This document shows, piece by piece, positions 25,849-35,071 of a DNA stretch of 64,000 nt. Where the stretch lies: NCBI RefSeq assembly GCF_016901995.1, contig NZ_JACJLE010000018.1, forward strand, positions 1 through 64,000. The letters run 5' to 3'. The notes beneath the pieces were generated by a model. That model was not told where the DNA came from and made no database searches. It was given only the letters and a program-made list of their open reading frames with translations. The position numbers were made by a program, and so were the translations under genes. How positions within the stretch are numbered: position 1 is the stretch's first letter; each line of letters begins with the position of its first letter. The stretch is from Bacteroides caecigallinarum. Its GTDB lineage: Bacteria; Bacteroidota; Bacteroidia; Bacteroidales; Bacteroidaceae.

Positions 25849-25973
25849 ATATATATAATAAGGTAAACATACTATATAGAAATATAAAAAAACATTTTGA
25901 CAAGTGGAGTTTGCAAAATGACAGAAGCACATGAAAATAATTATAAAATGCAAGAAAAAGTTTGCATCCTAGG

Positions 25974-26004
25974 GTTGCAAAAAAGAATAAAAGAAGTAAA
26001 TTTG
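25974..26004 (+). promoter_or_regulatory. Promoter of the NifU-like/GGGtGRT pair
   Basis: GTTG at 25974-25977, 19 bases, then TAAATTTG at 25997-26004. A leader of about 70 bases precedes the start codon at 26085. Longer in-frame starts (25962 onward) would overlap the promoter and are rejected. Confidence 0.65.
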
Positions 26005-26084
26005 CGTTCGGAAAAGGCAAGTGTGCCTATCCAAACTTTTACGAAATAACTTATTTTTTTATTATCAATAAAAACGTAAAGAAT

Positions 26085-26786
26085 ATGACTTATTCACACG
26101 AAGTTGAACACATGTGTGTTGTAAAAAAAGGACCTAATCATGGTCCGGCTCCAATTCCTGAAGAAGGAAAATGGGTTAAATCAAAAGAAATCAAAGACAT
26201 TTCAGGTTTGACTCACGGTATCGGTTGGTGTGCTCCTCAGCAGGGTGCTTGTAAACTGACTCTTAACGTGAAAGAAGGTATCATCCAGGAAGCATTGGTT
26301 GAAACAATCGGTTGCTCTGGTATGACTCACTCTGCAGCTATGGCTTCAGAAATCCTTCCAGGTAAGACAGTTCTTGAAGCATTGAACACTGACTTGGTTT
26401 GTGACGCTATCAACACTGCAATGCGCGAATTGTTCTTGCAGATTGTTTACGGACGTACTCAGTCAGCTTTCTCTGAAGGCGGTTTGATGATCGGTGCAGG
26501 TCTTGAAGACTTGGGTAAAGGTCTCCGTAGCCAGGTAGGTACATTGTACGGAACATTAGCTAAAGGTCCTCGTTACCTTGAAATGGCTGAAGGATATATC
26601 AAGACTATCGCTTTGGATGAAAACGATGAAATCTGCGGATACGAATTCGTTCACCTTGGCAAGTTCATGGATGAAATCAAGAAAGGTACAGACGCTAACG
26701 AAGCATTGAAGAAAGTAACAGGTACTTACGGACGCTTCACAGCAGAACAGGGTGCAGTTAAACACATTGATCCACGTCACGAATAA
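26085..26786 (+). CDS. NifU/IscU-like iron-sulfur scaffold family protein
   Basis: A 233-residue protein with NifU/SufU-type regions: HGIGWCAPQQGACKLTLNV (about 43-61) with two cysteines, and VETIGCSGMTHSAAMASEIL (about 73-92) with the third, positions that in scaffold proteins bind a nascent Fe-S cluster. The product is longer than classic IscU, with an extra C-terminal region (about 150-233). It is followed after 19 bases, with a strong AAGGAGG ribosome site, by the GGGtGRT gene, a pairing conserved in Bacteroidetes and clostridia. Codon use (GCT, GGT, CGT-rich) is that of a highly expressed gene. Function inferred from family only. Confidence 0.8.
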   Translation: MTYSHEVEHMCVVKKGPNHGPAPIPEEGKWVKSKEIKDISGLTHGIGWCAPQQGACKLTLNVKEGIIQEALVETIGCSGMTHSAAMASEILPGKTVLEALNTDLVCDAINTAMRELFLQIVYGRTQSAFSEGGLMIGAGLEDLGKGLRSQVGTLYGTLAKGPRYLEMAEGYIKTIALDENDEICGYEFVHLGKFMDEIKKGTDANEALKKVTGTYGRFTAEQGAVKHIDPRHE

Positions 26787-26805
26787 TATAAGGAGGAAAG
26801 AACAT

Positions 26806-27816
26806 ATGATAAGAGAAGTAAAATTTGAAAGCCAGGACCGTCGTATCAAACAGATTCTTGCTGCTTTGAACGCTAACGGTATCAAAGACATCGAAGAAGC
26901 TAACGCTATCTGCGAACAGTATGGTCTTGATCCTTATAAAACTTGTGAAGAAACTCAGCCTATCTGCTTCGAAAATGCTAAATGGGCATACGTTGTAGGT
27001 TGTGCTATCGCTTTGAAGAAAGGTTGCAAAAACGCCGCTGAAGCTGCTGAAGCTATCGGTATCGGTTTGCAGTCATTCTGTATCCCAGGTTCAGTAGCTG
27101 ACGACCGTAAAGTAGGTCTTGGCCACGGTAACTTGGCTGCTATGTTGCTTCGCGAAGAAACTAAATGTTTCGCATTCTTGGCAGGTCACGAATCATTCGC
27201 CGCTGCTGAAGGTGCTATCAAAATCGCAGCAAAAGCAGACAAAGTACGTAAAGAACCTCTCCGTTGTATCTTGAACGGTCTTGGAAAAGACGCTGCTCAG
27301 ATCATCTCTCGTATCAACGGATTTACATACGTTCAGACTCAGTTCGACTACTACACTGGCGAATTGAAAGTAGTTCGTGAAATCGCTTACTCAAACGGTC
27401 CTCGTGCAAAAGTAAAATGCTACGGAGCTGACGATGTTCGCGAAGGTGTAGCTATCATGTGGAAAGAAGGCGTAGATGTATCAATCACTGGTAACTCTAC
27501 TAACCCTACTCGTTTCCAGCACCCAGTTGCAGGTACTTACAAGAAAGAACGTGTTCTTGCTGGTAAGCCATACTTCTCAGTAGCTTCAGGTGGTGGTACA
27601 GGTCGTACACTTCACCCAGATAACATGGCTGCTGGTCCTGCTTCTTACGGTATGACTGACACTATGGGCCGTATGCACTCAGATGCTCAGTTCGCTGGAT
27701 CTTCATCAGTTCCTGCTCACGTAGAAATGATGGGATTCTTGGGTATCGGTAACAACCCTATGGTAGGATGTACAGTTGCATGTGCAGTTGACGTTGCTAC
27801 TGCTTTGAATAAGTAA
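26806..27816 (+). CDS. GGGtGRT family protein
   Basis: A 336-residue protein of the uncharacterised GGGtGRT family, named after the signature GGGTGRT seen here in FSVASGGGTGRTLHP. Other conserved parts are PYKTCEETQPICFENAKWAYVVGCA near the N-terminus and the cysteine-containing PMVGCTVACAVDVATALNK end. The start at 26806 is chosen because AAGGAGG lies 10-16 bases upstream; longer in-frame starts overlap the scaffold gene. Its neighbour suggests work in Fe-S cluster or iron metabolism. The codon use is strongly adapted. The last 179 coding bases and the terminator are duplicated at 29308-29546. Confidence 0.85.
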   Translation: MIREVKFESQDRRIKQILAALNANGIKDIEEANAICEQYGLDPYKTCEETQPICFENAKWAYVVGCAIALKKGCKNAAEAAEAIGIGLQSFCIPGSVADDRKVGLGHGNLAAMLLREETKCFAFLAGHESFAAAEGAIKIAAKADKVRKEPLRCILNGLGKDAAQIISRINGFTYVQTQFDYYTGELKVVREIAYSNGPRAKVKCYGADDVREGVAIMWKEGVDVSITGNSTNPTRFQHPVAGTYKKERVLAGKPYFSVASGGGTGRTLHPDNMAAGPASYGMTDTMGRMHSDAQFAGSSSVPAHVEMMGFLGIGNNPMVGCTVACAVDVATALNK

Positions 27817-27876
27817 TCTATACTTAATCAAATATATAAACTCCTGTAATCTAAATGGTTGCAGGAGTTTTTTTGT
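27638..27876 (+). repeat. Direct repeat, left copy (3' end of GGGtGRT gene plus terminator)
   Basis: 239 bases identical to 29308-29546 except for five substitutions, three of them silent third-position changes in the first 30 bases. The repeat offset is exactly 1,670 bases with no indel. Confidence 0.95.
27838..27876 (+). terminator. Terminator of the GGGtGRT gene
   Basis: AAACTCCTG (27838-27846) pairs with CAGGAGTTT (27862-27870) and is followed by a T-run. The identical structure recurs at 29508-29546 in the duplicate. Confidence 0.85.
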
Positions 27877-27974
27877 TTGCCGTAATTCATTGTTTAGGGA
27901 TATTCCAATAGCCTTTTCTTTGGTTATCTTGTCTTATCAAGTAAGAAGAAACAATTTAAAAAGATCCAAAGAAA

Positions 27975-28331
27975 ATGACCTTATTTATGGTCTTAATTGT
28001 AACCTTCTCATCTTGTAGTAAAGATGAAGACAAAGCATCTATCGTAGGAACTTGGAAATATTCAAGTGAAGTTCCATTCATCGCAACTCATGTTACTTAC
28101 AATGAAAATGGTAAATTTGAATTATTCAGTACAGATGATGATGATTACTCTGAATACGGAGAATATAAAGTGGAGAATGATATTTTAATGGAAAAATATA
28201 GCGATGAAGATGAATGGTACAAAAGTAAAATAATAGGATTAACTGAAACTACATTAACATTGCAAGAAATGGAAGATGATGGAAGTCTTAGCAATGACAT
28301 ATACACTTTAACCAGAATATCAAACAATTAA
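27975..28331 (+). CDS. Small lipocalin-like lipoprotein
   Basis: A 118-residue protein with a short hydrophobic leader and lipobox TFSSC (Cys14), acidic after the Cys (SKDED), so probably exported to the cell surface. The mature part begins with IVGTWKYSSE, the GTW turn typical of lipocalin-like Bacteroidetes proteins, and has alternating beta strands (YNENGKFELFS, GEYKVENDILM, LTETTLTLQEM, IYTLTRI). The leader lacks the usual basic N-terminal residues after Met; an in-frame stop lies just upstream. It sits inside the segment flanked by the GGGtGRT 3'-end duplication and is more AT-rich than its neighbours. Confidence 0.65.
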   Translation: MTLFMVLIVTFSSCSKDEDKASIVGTWKYSSEVPFIATHVTYNENGKFELFSTDDDDYSEYGEYKVENDILMEKYSDEDEWYKSKIIGLTETTLTLQEMEDDGSLSNDIYTLTRISNN

Positions 28332-28521
28332 TAATACTATAAAACCAGAAGATAGAACAGCATTTGAGCCTAAAACTCTTATGCTGTTTTTCTTTTATGT
28401 AGATACTACATCTTAAGAAAATATCCAGATTATAAGCCCAAAGAAATAAAATGTTGTACAGAAACATGAAAGTTAAAAAAAGAATAACTATCTTTGTTTT
28501 GAACTCATAAACATAAGATTT

Positions 28522-29144
28522 ATGGAATATATAAATGAATTTCACAAAGAATGGATAGAACGAACTCGCCAATCAATAGCATTCTGGAGCAAGCATCCTA
28601 TATCGTTAGAAGAAAAAAGGAGACAACAGGAACGCTTGAACCAACAGAGAGCTATAAGAGAGGGCAAACAAAAGAGTTGATAGACTTTGCCAATTCCAAC
28701 AATTTATGGATTTCTCTTTCTAACTTAAATGTTGAATTTCTTAGCAAAGGTGGAGAAAACGAGGTCTATACAGGAAATAAAGATAATATCGTTATTAAAC
28801 TGAATAATTTTGAATACGCAGGTGATGATTTGGAGAATTTCTTCATCCGCATAAATGCACACAACAAGTTATTTGGTAACGTACCTTATCAGATGATAGG
28901 TTTCGCCTATAATGGTAAAAAAGAGTTCTGTGCAGTTCTTATACAACCTTACATTTTAGCTGAGCGAGAAGCTACAGAAGATGAAATAGCTACCTACATG
29001 AAAGCATTAGGCTTTGAAATGGACTATTACGACGGATATCATAATTCAGAATATGAAGTGTTTGATGTAGTTCCTAACAATGTACTTTATGGCATTGACG
29101 GTGATTTATACTTTATCGACACTCAAATCAGAATACGGTCTTAA
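28522..29144 (+). pseudogene. Frameshifted polyvalent-protein-kinase-like gene
   Basis: From the ATG at 28522 the first 50 codons (MEYINEFHKEWIERTRQS...) run into TGA at 28678-28680. The -1 frame continues without break from an A-rich stretch (about 28664-28673) as QTKELIDFANSNNLWISLSN to the stop at 29144. Together they give about 207 residues with FLSKGGENEVYTGN, a glycine-loop-like start, NIVIKLNN with a possible ATP-binding lysine, and the VPNNVLYGIDGDLYFIDTQIR end with a kinase-like D-x-D pattern. This resembles the polyvalent protein kinase domain of mobile elements. A one-base deletion in the A-run would explain the break. It is inside the duplication-flanked insert. Confidence 0.65.
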
Positions 29145-29307
29145 TCCAAACATGGATTTCTCTTACAAACGGAATTGCAAATGGAATTTGACCATAATGC
29201 AGCCTATTTTTATAATTAGTTCTTTTATTTATTTACACGGAGTTTATCTATTGCCACTATAGATTTGATTTATAGTCAATTAAGCTGGTTACAGGGATGC
29301 TCGGTCG

Positions 29308-29546
29308 CTGCTTCTTACGGTATGACAGATACTATGGGTCGTATGCACTCAGATGCTCAGTTCGCTGGATCTTCATCAGTTCCTGCTCACGTAGAAATGA
29401 TGGGATTCCTGGGTATCGGTAACAACCCTATGGTAGGATGTACAGTTGCATGTGCAGTTGACGTTGCTACTGCTTTGAATAAGTAATCTATACTTAATCG
29501 AATATATAAACTCCTGTAATCTAAATGGTTGCAGGAGTTTTTTTGT
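29308..29546 (+). repeat. Direct repeat, right copy of the GGGtGRT 3' end plus terminator
   Basis: Encodes the last 58 or so residues of the GGGtGRT protein without a start of its own (stop at 29484-29486) and the same terminator. Protein sequence is identical to the end of the complete gene; five nucleotide differences. It is a non-functional gene fragment, and 29145-29307 between the kinase-like gene and the repeat shows no other feature. Confidence 0.93.
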
Positions 29547-29611
29547 CATTTGCCTTAACGTAAATGGAATGCAAATAAATACGCAAATTAGTCTAAAACC
29601 ATAATTTATAC

Positions 29612-29619
29612 TATCTTTG
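29612..29619 (+). promoter_or_regulatory. Possible promoter upstream of the TPR/AraC regulator
   Basis: A perfect TATCTTTG -7 element followed by GCAGC, with no convincing TTTG upstream, 221 bases ahead of the regulator. The rest of 29547-29840 is AT-rich and I see no gene or clear structure in it. Confidence 0.4.
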
Positions 29620-29840
29620 CAGCATAAATCATTGATAATCATGTGTGAATACGCTGAAATAGAAAAAATCAGCAAAACATGAAGTAACAAATCACAGCAT
29701 TAAGTGGTTTAATATGTTCTTTGCGGAAGCTTTTAAAGAATTGAAATAGTAGTAATTCAGTTCATTTATGACTAATTCACGACCATTTTACAATACATCT
29801 ATTGCACTTCCAATGCAATAAATAAATTTTTAAGAATATC

Positions 29841-31646
29841 ATGCCGAAATCAAGCCCTATACAGATAAGCATAAAATTAAGACTTAAAATAATTATATTT
29901 TCCACTATTTGTATCCTGTTGACATGTCAGGCACAAGAAAACATTCTTCCAGCCATACAGCAGCAGGAACAGATATTAAAACGCAATCCAAAAGATGTAC
30001 GAGTATTAAAAGAACTTTGTTTTTTATATTTACACAAAGCAGATTATCATAAAGTAATAGAATACGGAGAAGAATTATTTCGTATAGGATATGAAAAACA
30101 AGATTATGAATATAGCTTGCTGTATGCACATATCGCATTAGGGCAAGCACACGTCATGTTAGGTGATTCGAGCGCAATAAATCATCTCGGGCAAGCATCT
30201 TTACTGGGAAAAAGCACCAATAACTATTCGGCTTTATGTTCCGTTTATAACGGAATGGGGTTATATGCCAGTAACATTAACAAAGACTATTATTCTGCCC
30301 TGCATTATTTCTTTAAAGGAATAGAAGCGGCCCACAAAAGTGAAAACAGTGAACTTGAAGCTATTCTGCTGGGAAATATCTCCAGTATTTATTTTTTACA
30401 AAACAATCCTGAGGGCCTGACTTATGCACTGCAAACTTACGAAATGGGGCATAAACAAAATTCAGCCTATCTTATATTTATCGGTTCATTAAACACTTCA
30501 TATATGTATTATCTGCGTAAGGAATATGATAAAGCTTTACCGTATATAAAGGAAGCCGAATTTATCATGAACCAGAACGAGTATTACAATCAAGGGAATG
30601 TGTACGCAATATACGGCATGATAGAATTTGCTAAAGGGAATAAAAAACAGGCGATTGAATATTACAGGAAAGGATTATCGCTGAATACTATGAACCAGAC
30701 ATCCTACAAAGTTATTTTACTGAATGAATATGCGATAGCATTAAAAGAAGATGGATACAATAAGCATGCTATAGATTTACTACTAAAAGCCTTATCACTC
30801 ACTAAAGAAGAGAATTGTGCGATATATAGAAACCAAGTAATCAATACATTGTCCGTCTGTTATGAAAACATGGGACAGTATGCCGAAGCACTTGCCTGGC
30901 AACGAAAGTTACAGCAGGAAACAGACAGTATTTTCAATATTGATAAAGAAAAAATGCTGAGTGAACTTCGCATAAAGTACGATACAGAACGTCAGGCAAA
31001 TGAAATACGGGAAGGGAAACTTGTTTTGCTACAGAAAGAAAAAAAGGAACAAGCCCTTCTTTGCGTCCTCTTAGTGATTCTGATTGTCACCTTTACGTTA
31101 TGGCTTTTGTATAGGAGACAAAACATTTTATATACCAGTATCGTACGACAACATCAGGAATCAATCCGCAAGGAAGAACATCTCAAAGCCATAATTAATT
31201 CCTTACAGCAGGAACATATAAATACTGCAGCAAGTATAACTTCTTCTACCAATGAAAAGTATGCTGCCTCTTCATTGAGTAATGAAAAGAAAACTTTCCT
31301 GTTTCAACGACTGGAAAAACTAATGCAGGAACAAAAGGTATATAAAGAAAACTTATTGACAAAAGAGCGTGTTGCCGACTTACTTGAAACAAACCGCACT
31401 TATCTGTCGCAAATAATCAATGAGCAAACACAACAGAATTTTACGCAATACGTCAACAGTTATCGAATTCAGGAGGCTATCCGTTTGCTTAGCGATCCTA
31501 AAAATGATATACCATTAAAGGCCGTAGCTTCTGAAGTGGGATTTAATTCCATGAGCACATTCTATAAAATTTTTCAGGATATTGTAGGGATTCCACCAAA
31601 ACAATATCGCAATAAGGTTATTACCATGCATAAAAAAGAAGGATAA
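29841..31646 (+). CDS. TPR-containing membrane regulator with AraC-type DNA-binding domain
   Basis: 601 residues. A signal/anchor sequence lies at about 13-31, then tetratricopeptide repeats fill about 40-375 (for example YNGMGLYASNINKDYYSALHYFFKGI and YAIYGMIEFAKGNKKQAIEYYRKGL). A membrane helix at about 408-428 (ALLCVLLVILIVTFTLWLLYRR) is followed by a coiled coil and an AraC-type domain with LLETNRTYLSQIINEQ and VASEVGFNSMSTFYKIFQDIVGIPPKQYR at about 510-595. The TPR part should be periplasmic and the DNA-binding part cytoplasmic. It lies just ahead of a SusC/SusD operon on the same strand and is the likely regulator of that operon; the signal sensed is unknown. Confidence 0.85.
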   Translation: MPKSSPIQISIKLRLKIIIFSTICILLTCQAQENILPAIQQQEQILKRNPKDVRVLKELCFLYLHKADYHKVIEYGEELFRIGYEKQDYEYSLLYAHIALGQAHVMLGDSSAINHLGQASLLGKSTNNYSALCSVYNGMGLYASNINKDYYSALHYFFKGIEAAHKSENSELEAILLGNISSIYFLQNNPEGLTYALQTYEMGHKQNSAYLIFIGSLNTSYMYYLRKEYDKALPYIKEAEFIMNQNEYYNQGNVYAIYGMIEFAKGNKKQAIEYYRKGLSLNTMNQTSYKVILLNEYAIALKEDGYNKHAIDLLLKALSLTKEENCAIYRNQVINTLSVCYENMGQYAEALAWQRKLQQETDSIFNIDKEKMLSELRIKYDTERQANEIREGKLVLLQKEKKEQALLCVLLVILIVTFTLWLLYRRQNILYTSIVRQHQESIRKEEHLKAIINSLQQEHINTAASITSSTNEKYAASSLSNEKKTFLFQRLEKLMQEQKVYKENLLTKERVADLLETNRTYLSQIINEQTQQNFTQYVNSYRIQEAIRLLSDPKNDIPLKAVASEVGFNSMSTFYKIFQDIVGIPPKQYRNKVITMHKKEG

Positions 31647-31794
31647 AAAACGTTTTAACAAAAAATCTTCTCCTAAAGTAACAATTGTCGAATTTGAACG
31701 CGTATTTAGTATCAATATTATATCTTTTTTTTACATTTTTGCACATGAGCAAAATTCAAGTTTAAATCTATAACCTTAAAAAAAAGATATAAGT

Positions 31795-34700
31795 ATGGAG
31801 AAAGTAGCATTACATGAAACTCGTTTCAGAATCCTCTTCCTGCTTTGGCTATGTACGTTTATTATGTTTGTCTGCGAAACTCATGCGCAGGGCAACCGCA
31901 CAATTCATGGCATTGTAGTGGATGAAAACAACGAGCCGCTGCCTGCAGCCCACGTAAAACAGGTAAATGATGACGCCAAAGGATCTGTTGCAGCTGTCAT
32001 TACGGATGTTCAGGGACACTTTACACTGACATTTCCATCTGATACAAAAGAGATTGAAGCTTCCTATCTGGGATATAAAACACATCGGGTGAAACTGAAT
32101 GCCGATAATGATTATTTTATCGTTTTACAGCCTTCATCAGAACTTCTTGATGAGGTAGTCGTAACAGGTTATCAAACCATTTCTAAAGAACGTGCAACAG
32201 GAGCATTTTCAAAAGTTGACTCCAAAAAGTTGGAGACACAACGCCTTAGCAATATGGGAGCAATACTCGAAGGCCGTGTTGCAGGATACAGTGATGGAAA
32301 AATCCGAGGAGTTACCTCAATGAACGGACTTACTACCCCATTGTACGTAATCGACGGCTTCCCCGTAGAGAAAACGACCAACGATGGTTATGGTAACTGG
32401 ATAGAAAGTGTACCAGATCTTAATATGGAAGACATTGAGAGCATCACTGTACTAAAAGACGCTGCCGCTACTTCTATTTACGGAGCTCGCGCTGCAAATG
32501 GAGTCGTTGTAATCACAACAAAAAGAGCAAAAAAAGACGAACTTAATGTGTCATTTTCCGCTACACTGACAGTTAATCCTTATGACACGTATGCTGATAA
32601 ATATCTGGCAGGATCGGCCACGATGATTGAGCTGGAACGTGAATGGGCTGCACAGAACCCCCAACTACATGAAGGTGATGTAAGAAGCTACGCTAACACA
32701 GTTTTGGATAACATGTCATATTCAACTCAGGGAATACGTAATATACTAAACTATTATGCCGGGAATATCACTCAAGACCAACTTGAAAGCAATCTGAAAG
32801 GACTGGCTTCACAAGGTTACCGTTATTACAAGGATATAGAAAAATACGGCAAACGTAATCCGTTTTCTCAACAATATAACCTGAACATCGGAAAAGGAAC
32901 AGAGAAAAACACTTTCAACGCATCCGTATCATATCGCCAAAACCAGCTGGAGGATAAGTTCTCAGAAAATAACACTATCGGTATTAATTTGCAGAACTCA
33001 ACACAAATGACTTCGTGGCTTACTCTGGATGTAGGAACTTACCTGAATTATGGAAAAGGAACCACACAATCATTTAATCTCTTTTCGCCGGGCTATACTT
33101 ATATGCCTTATGACGGACTGATGAACAGTGACGGTACGTATTATACAAATACAGAAGAAGACCGTTACAGTCTGTACAATCTGAATCTGTTGCACAACAA
33201 CGGCTTATATAATCTGGACATAACACCGCTGGATGAAATCGGAATGAATCTGACGAAAAGCCGTGATTTCAGCAACCGTACATTCGCCAGACTCACTTTC
33301 AAGTTTACCGACTGGCTAAAATACACAGCGTCCTTCCAGTATGAATATGCAGAATATAAAACTGAGCAATTGAAAGGAAAAGACTCTTTTGAGGTGAGAA
33401 ACATGGTAAATACATTTTCTACATCAAATAATGACGGTACTTCCACATTTGCCTTACCTTATGGCAATGTATTTTTTACATCAGCAAATACGACACATGC
33501 TTATAATTTCCGTCAACAGTTGGATTTTAACAAAACAATTGCCGGGAAACATGATATAACCATGATTCTGGGTACGGAAACCCGAGAAAACAAAATGGAA
33601 TATAACGACCGTACACTCTACAATTATGATCCACAACTGCTGACTTACAGCATGATTAATGCCGGACAACTAAGCAACTTCAATGGGCAATGGGGATATG
33701 CGTCCTTTAGCCAACAAAAATTTGCTTACATTCGTGAACTTGTAAACCGTTATGTATCGGTCTATAGCAATGCAGCCTATACTTATGACGGAAAGTACAT
33801 GGTAAGTGGAAGTATTCGTTGGGACAAAACGAATCTGTTCTCAACTGGTTCCAAATATCAGAAAAGACCTATTTGGTCGGTAGGAGCTGGCTGGAATATT
33901 GATCGTGAAGCTTTCTTCAATGTTGCATGGATCAACATGCTAAAACTTCGTGCAAGTTATGGTATCGGCGGTAACATTGCAAAGAACTCAGCTCCTTACA
34001 TGATAGCATATTATAACAATAATAACCAGGTAGGAGGTATTCAGGGTACTATTTCAAGTCGTCCGAATCCCAATTTACGTTGGGAAAAGACTACAACTCT
34101 CAATGTAGGAATAGATTTTGCATTGTTAGGTAATCGCCTCAACGGTTCTATTGAATATTACAATAAAAAAGGAACTGACCTTCTTGCCAATACCAATGGC
34201 GTACCGACTGAAGGATGGGGATATAGCACATATTCCATCAATAACGGAAAAATGACAAATAAAGGTTTTGAATTGACGCTGTCGGGAGATGTTATTCGCC
34301 ACAACGACTGGAACTGGAATGTAAGCGGTGTATTAGGTTATAACAAAAATAAAGTAACGTATGTAAATGTGAAAGCTCCGGTAGCATATCTGGTAATTGA
34401 TTACCCTACCGCATATCCACGTGTAGGAAATCCATACAATGCCATTTATGGCTATCAATGGGCAGGATTGAGTGAGACCGGAACTCCGCAAGTATATGAC
34501 GCAGAAGGAAAATTATATACAGATATGACTCCTTCGGAAATTGAGGACCTCGTTTACCTGGGAACTACCGTACCAATATATAATGGTTCTGTCAGTACAA
34601 ATCTACGCTGGAAGAACTGGGAACTGGCTGCTCAGTTTCTGTTTGAAGGCGGACATAAAATGCGTAACACAAACACAGCATTTATTTCGTCGGATATGGG

Positions 34701-35049
34701 AGTAGTCAGCAAAGACATAGAAAATCGCTGGCGTGAACCTGGTGACGAAGCTCATACTGATATACCACGCTATATATCTACGGAAAGCCCACTCTACAAC
34801 TATAACTACCAAAGTATGTATGCCAACTCCTCTATAAACGTAATTGATGCAACAAACTGGCGTTTAAGAAACCTTTCATTGACCTACCGCATTCCTTCAA
34901 AATGGTGTCATAAACTATATCTGAAGAATGCACGTATCATGCTGGGCATGGAGAATGTGTTTACAATGGCCAAAAGCAGCAATGCCAAGTATTTGCTTGG
35001 CGGATATACCAAGCCTAACTACCTGTGTGGCGTTTACCTGAATTTCTAA
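31795..35049 (+). CDS. SusC/RagA-type TonB-linked outer membrane transporter
   Basis: 1,084 residues with a signal peptide to about residue 33, a carboxypeptidase-D-like regulatory domain (about 36-105, IHGIVVDENNEPLPAAHV), a TonB-box-like LLDEVVVTGYQ (about 115-125), a plug domain (about 130-240, VLKDAAATSIYGARAANGVVVITTK) and a beta-barrel ending in a C-terminal Phe. There is no STN domain, so no sign of anti-sigma signalling. It forms a nutrient importer with the SusD-like lipoprotein 13 bases downstream. The substrate is not evident: no glycoside hydrolase lies nearby, so this is not a standard polysaccharide utilisation locus. Confidence 0.94.
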   Translation: MEKVALHETRFRILFLLWLCTFIMFVCETHAQGNRTIHGIVVDENNEPLPAAHVKQVNDDAKGSVAAVITDVQGHFTLTFPSDTKEIEASYLGYKTHRVKLNADNDYFIVLQPSSELLDEVVVTGYQTISKERATGAFSKVDSKKLETQRLSNMGAILEGRVAGYSDGKIRGVTSMNGLTTPLYVIDGFPVEKTTNDGYGNWIESVPDLNMEDIESITVLKDAAATSIYGARAANGVVVITTKRAKKDELNVSFSATLTVNPYDTYADKYLAGSATMIELEREWAAQNPQLHEGDVRSYANTVLDNMSYSTQGIRNILNYYAGNITQDQLESNLKGLASQGYRYYKDIEKYGKRNPFSQQYNLNIGKGTEKNTFNASVSYRQNQLEDKFSENNTIGINLQNSTQMTSWLTLDVGTYLNYGKGTTQSFNLFSPGYTYMPYDGLMNSDGTYYTNTEEDRYSLYNLNLLHNNGLYNLDITPLDEIGMNLTKSRDFSNRTFARLTFKFTDWLKYTASFQYEYAEYKTEQLKGKDSFEVRNMVNTFSTSNNDGTSTFALPYGNVFFTSANTTHAYNFRQQLDFNKTIAGKHDITMILGTETRENKMEYNDRTLYNYDPQLLTYSMINAGQLSNFNGQWGYASFSQQKFAYIRELVNRYVSVYSNAAYTYDGKYMVSGSIRWDKTNLFSTGSKYQKRPIWSVGAGWNIDREAFFNVAWINMLKLRASYGIGGNIAKNSAPYMIAYYNNNNQVGGIQGTISSRPNPNLRWEKTTTLNVGIDFALLGNRLNGSIEYYNKKGTDLLANTNGVPTEGWGYSTYSINNGKMTNKGFELTLSGDVIRHNDWNWNVSGVLGYNKNKVTYVNVKAPVAYLVIDYPTAYPRVGNPYNAIYGYQWAGLSETGTPQVYDAEGKLYTDMTPSEIEDLVYLGTTVPIYNGSVSTNLRWKNWELAAQFLFEGGHKMRNTNTAFISSDMGVVSKDIENRWREPGDEAHTDIPRYISTESPLYNYNYQSMYANSSINVIDATNWRLRNLSLTYRIPSKWCHKLYLKNARIMLGMENVFTMAKSSNAKYLLGGYTKPNYLCGVYLNF

Positions 35050-35071
35050 CCATTTATATTGCATGACATTT

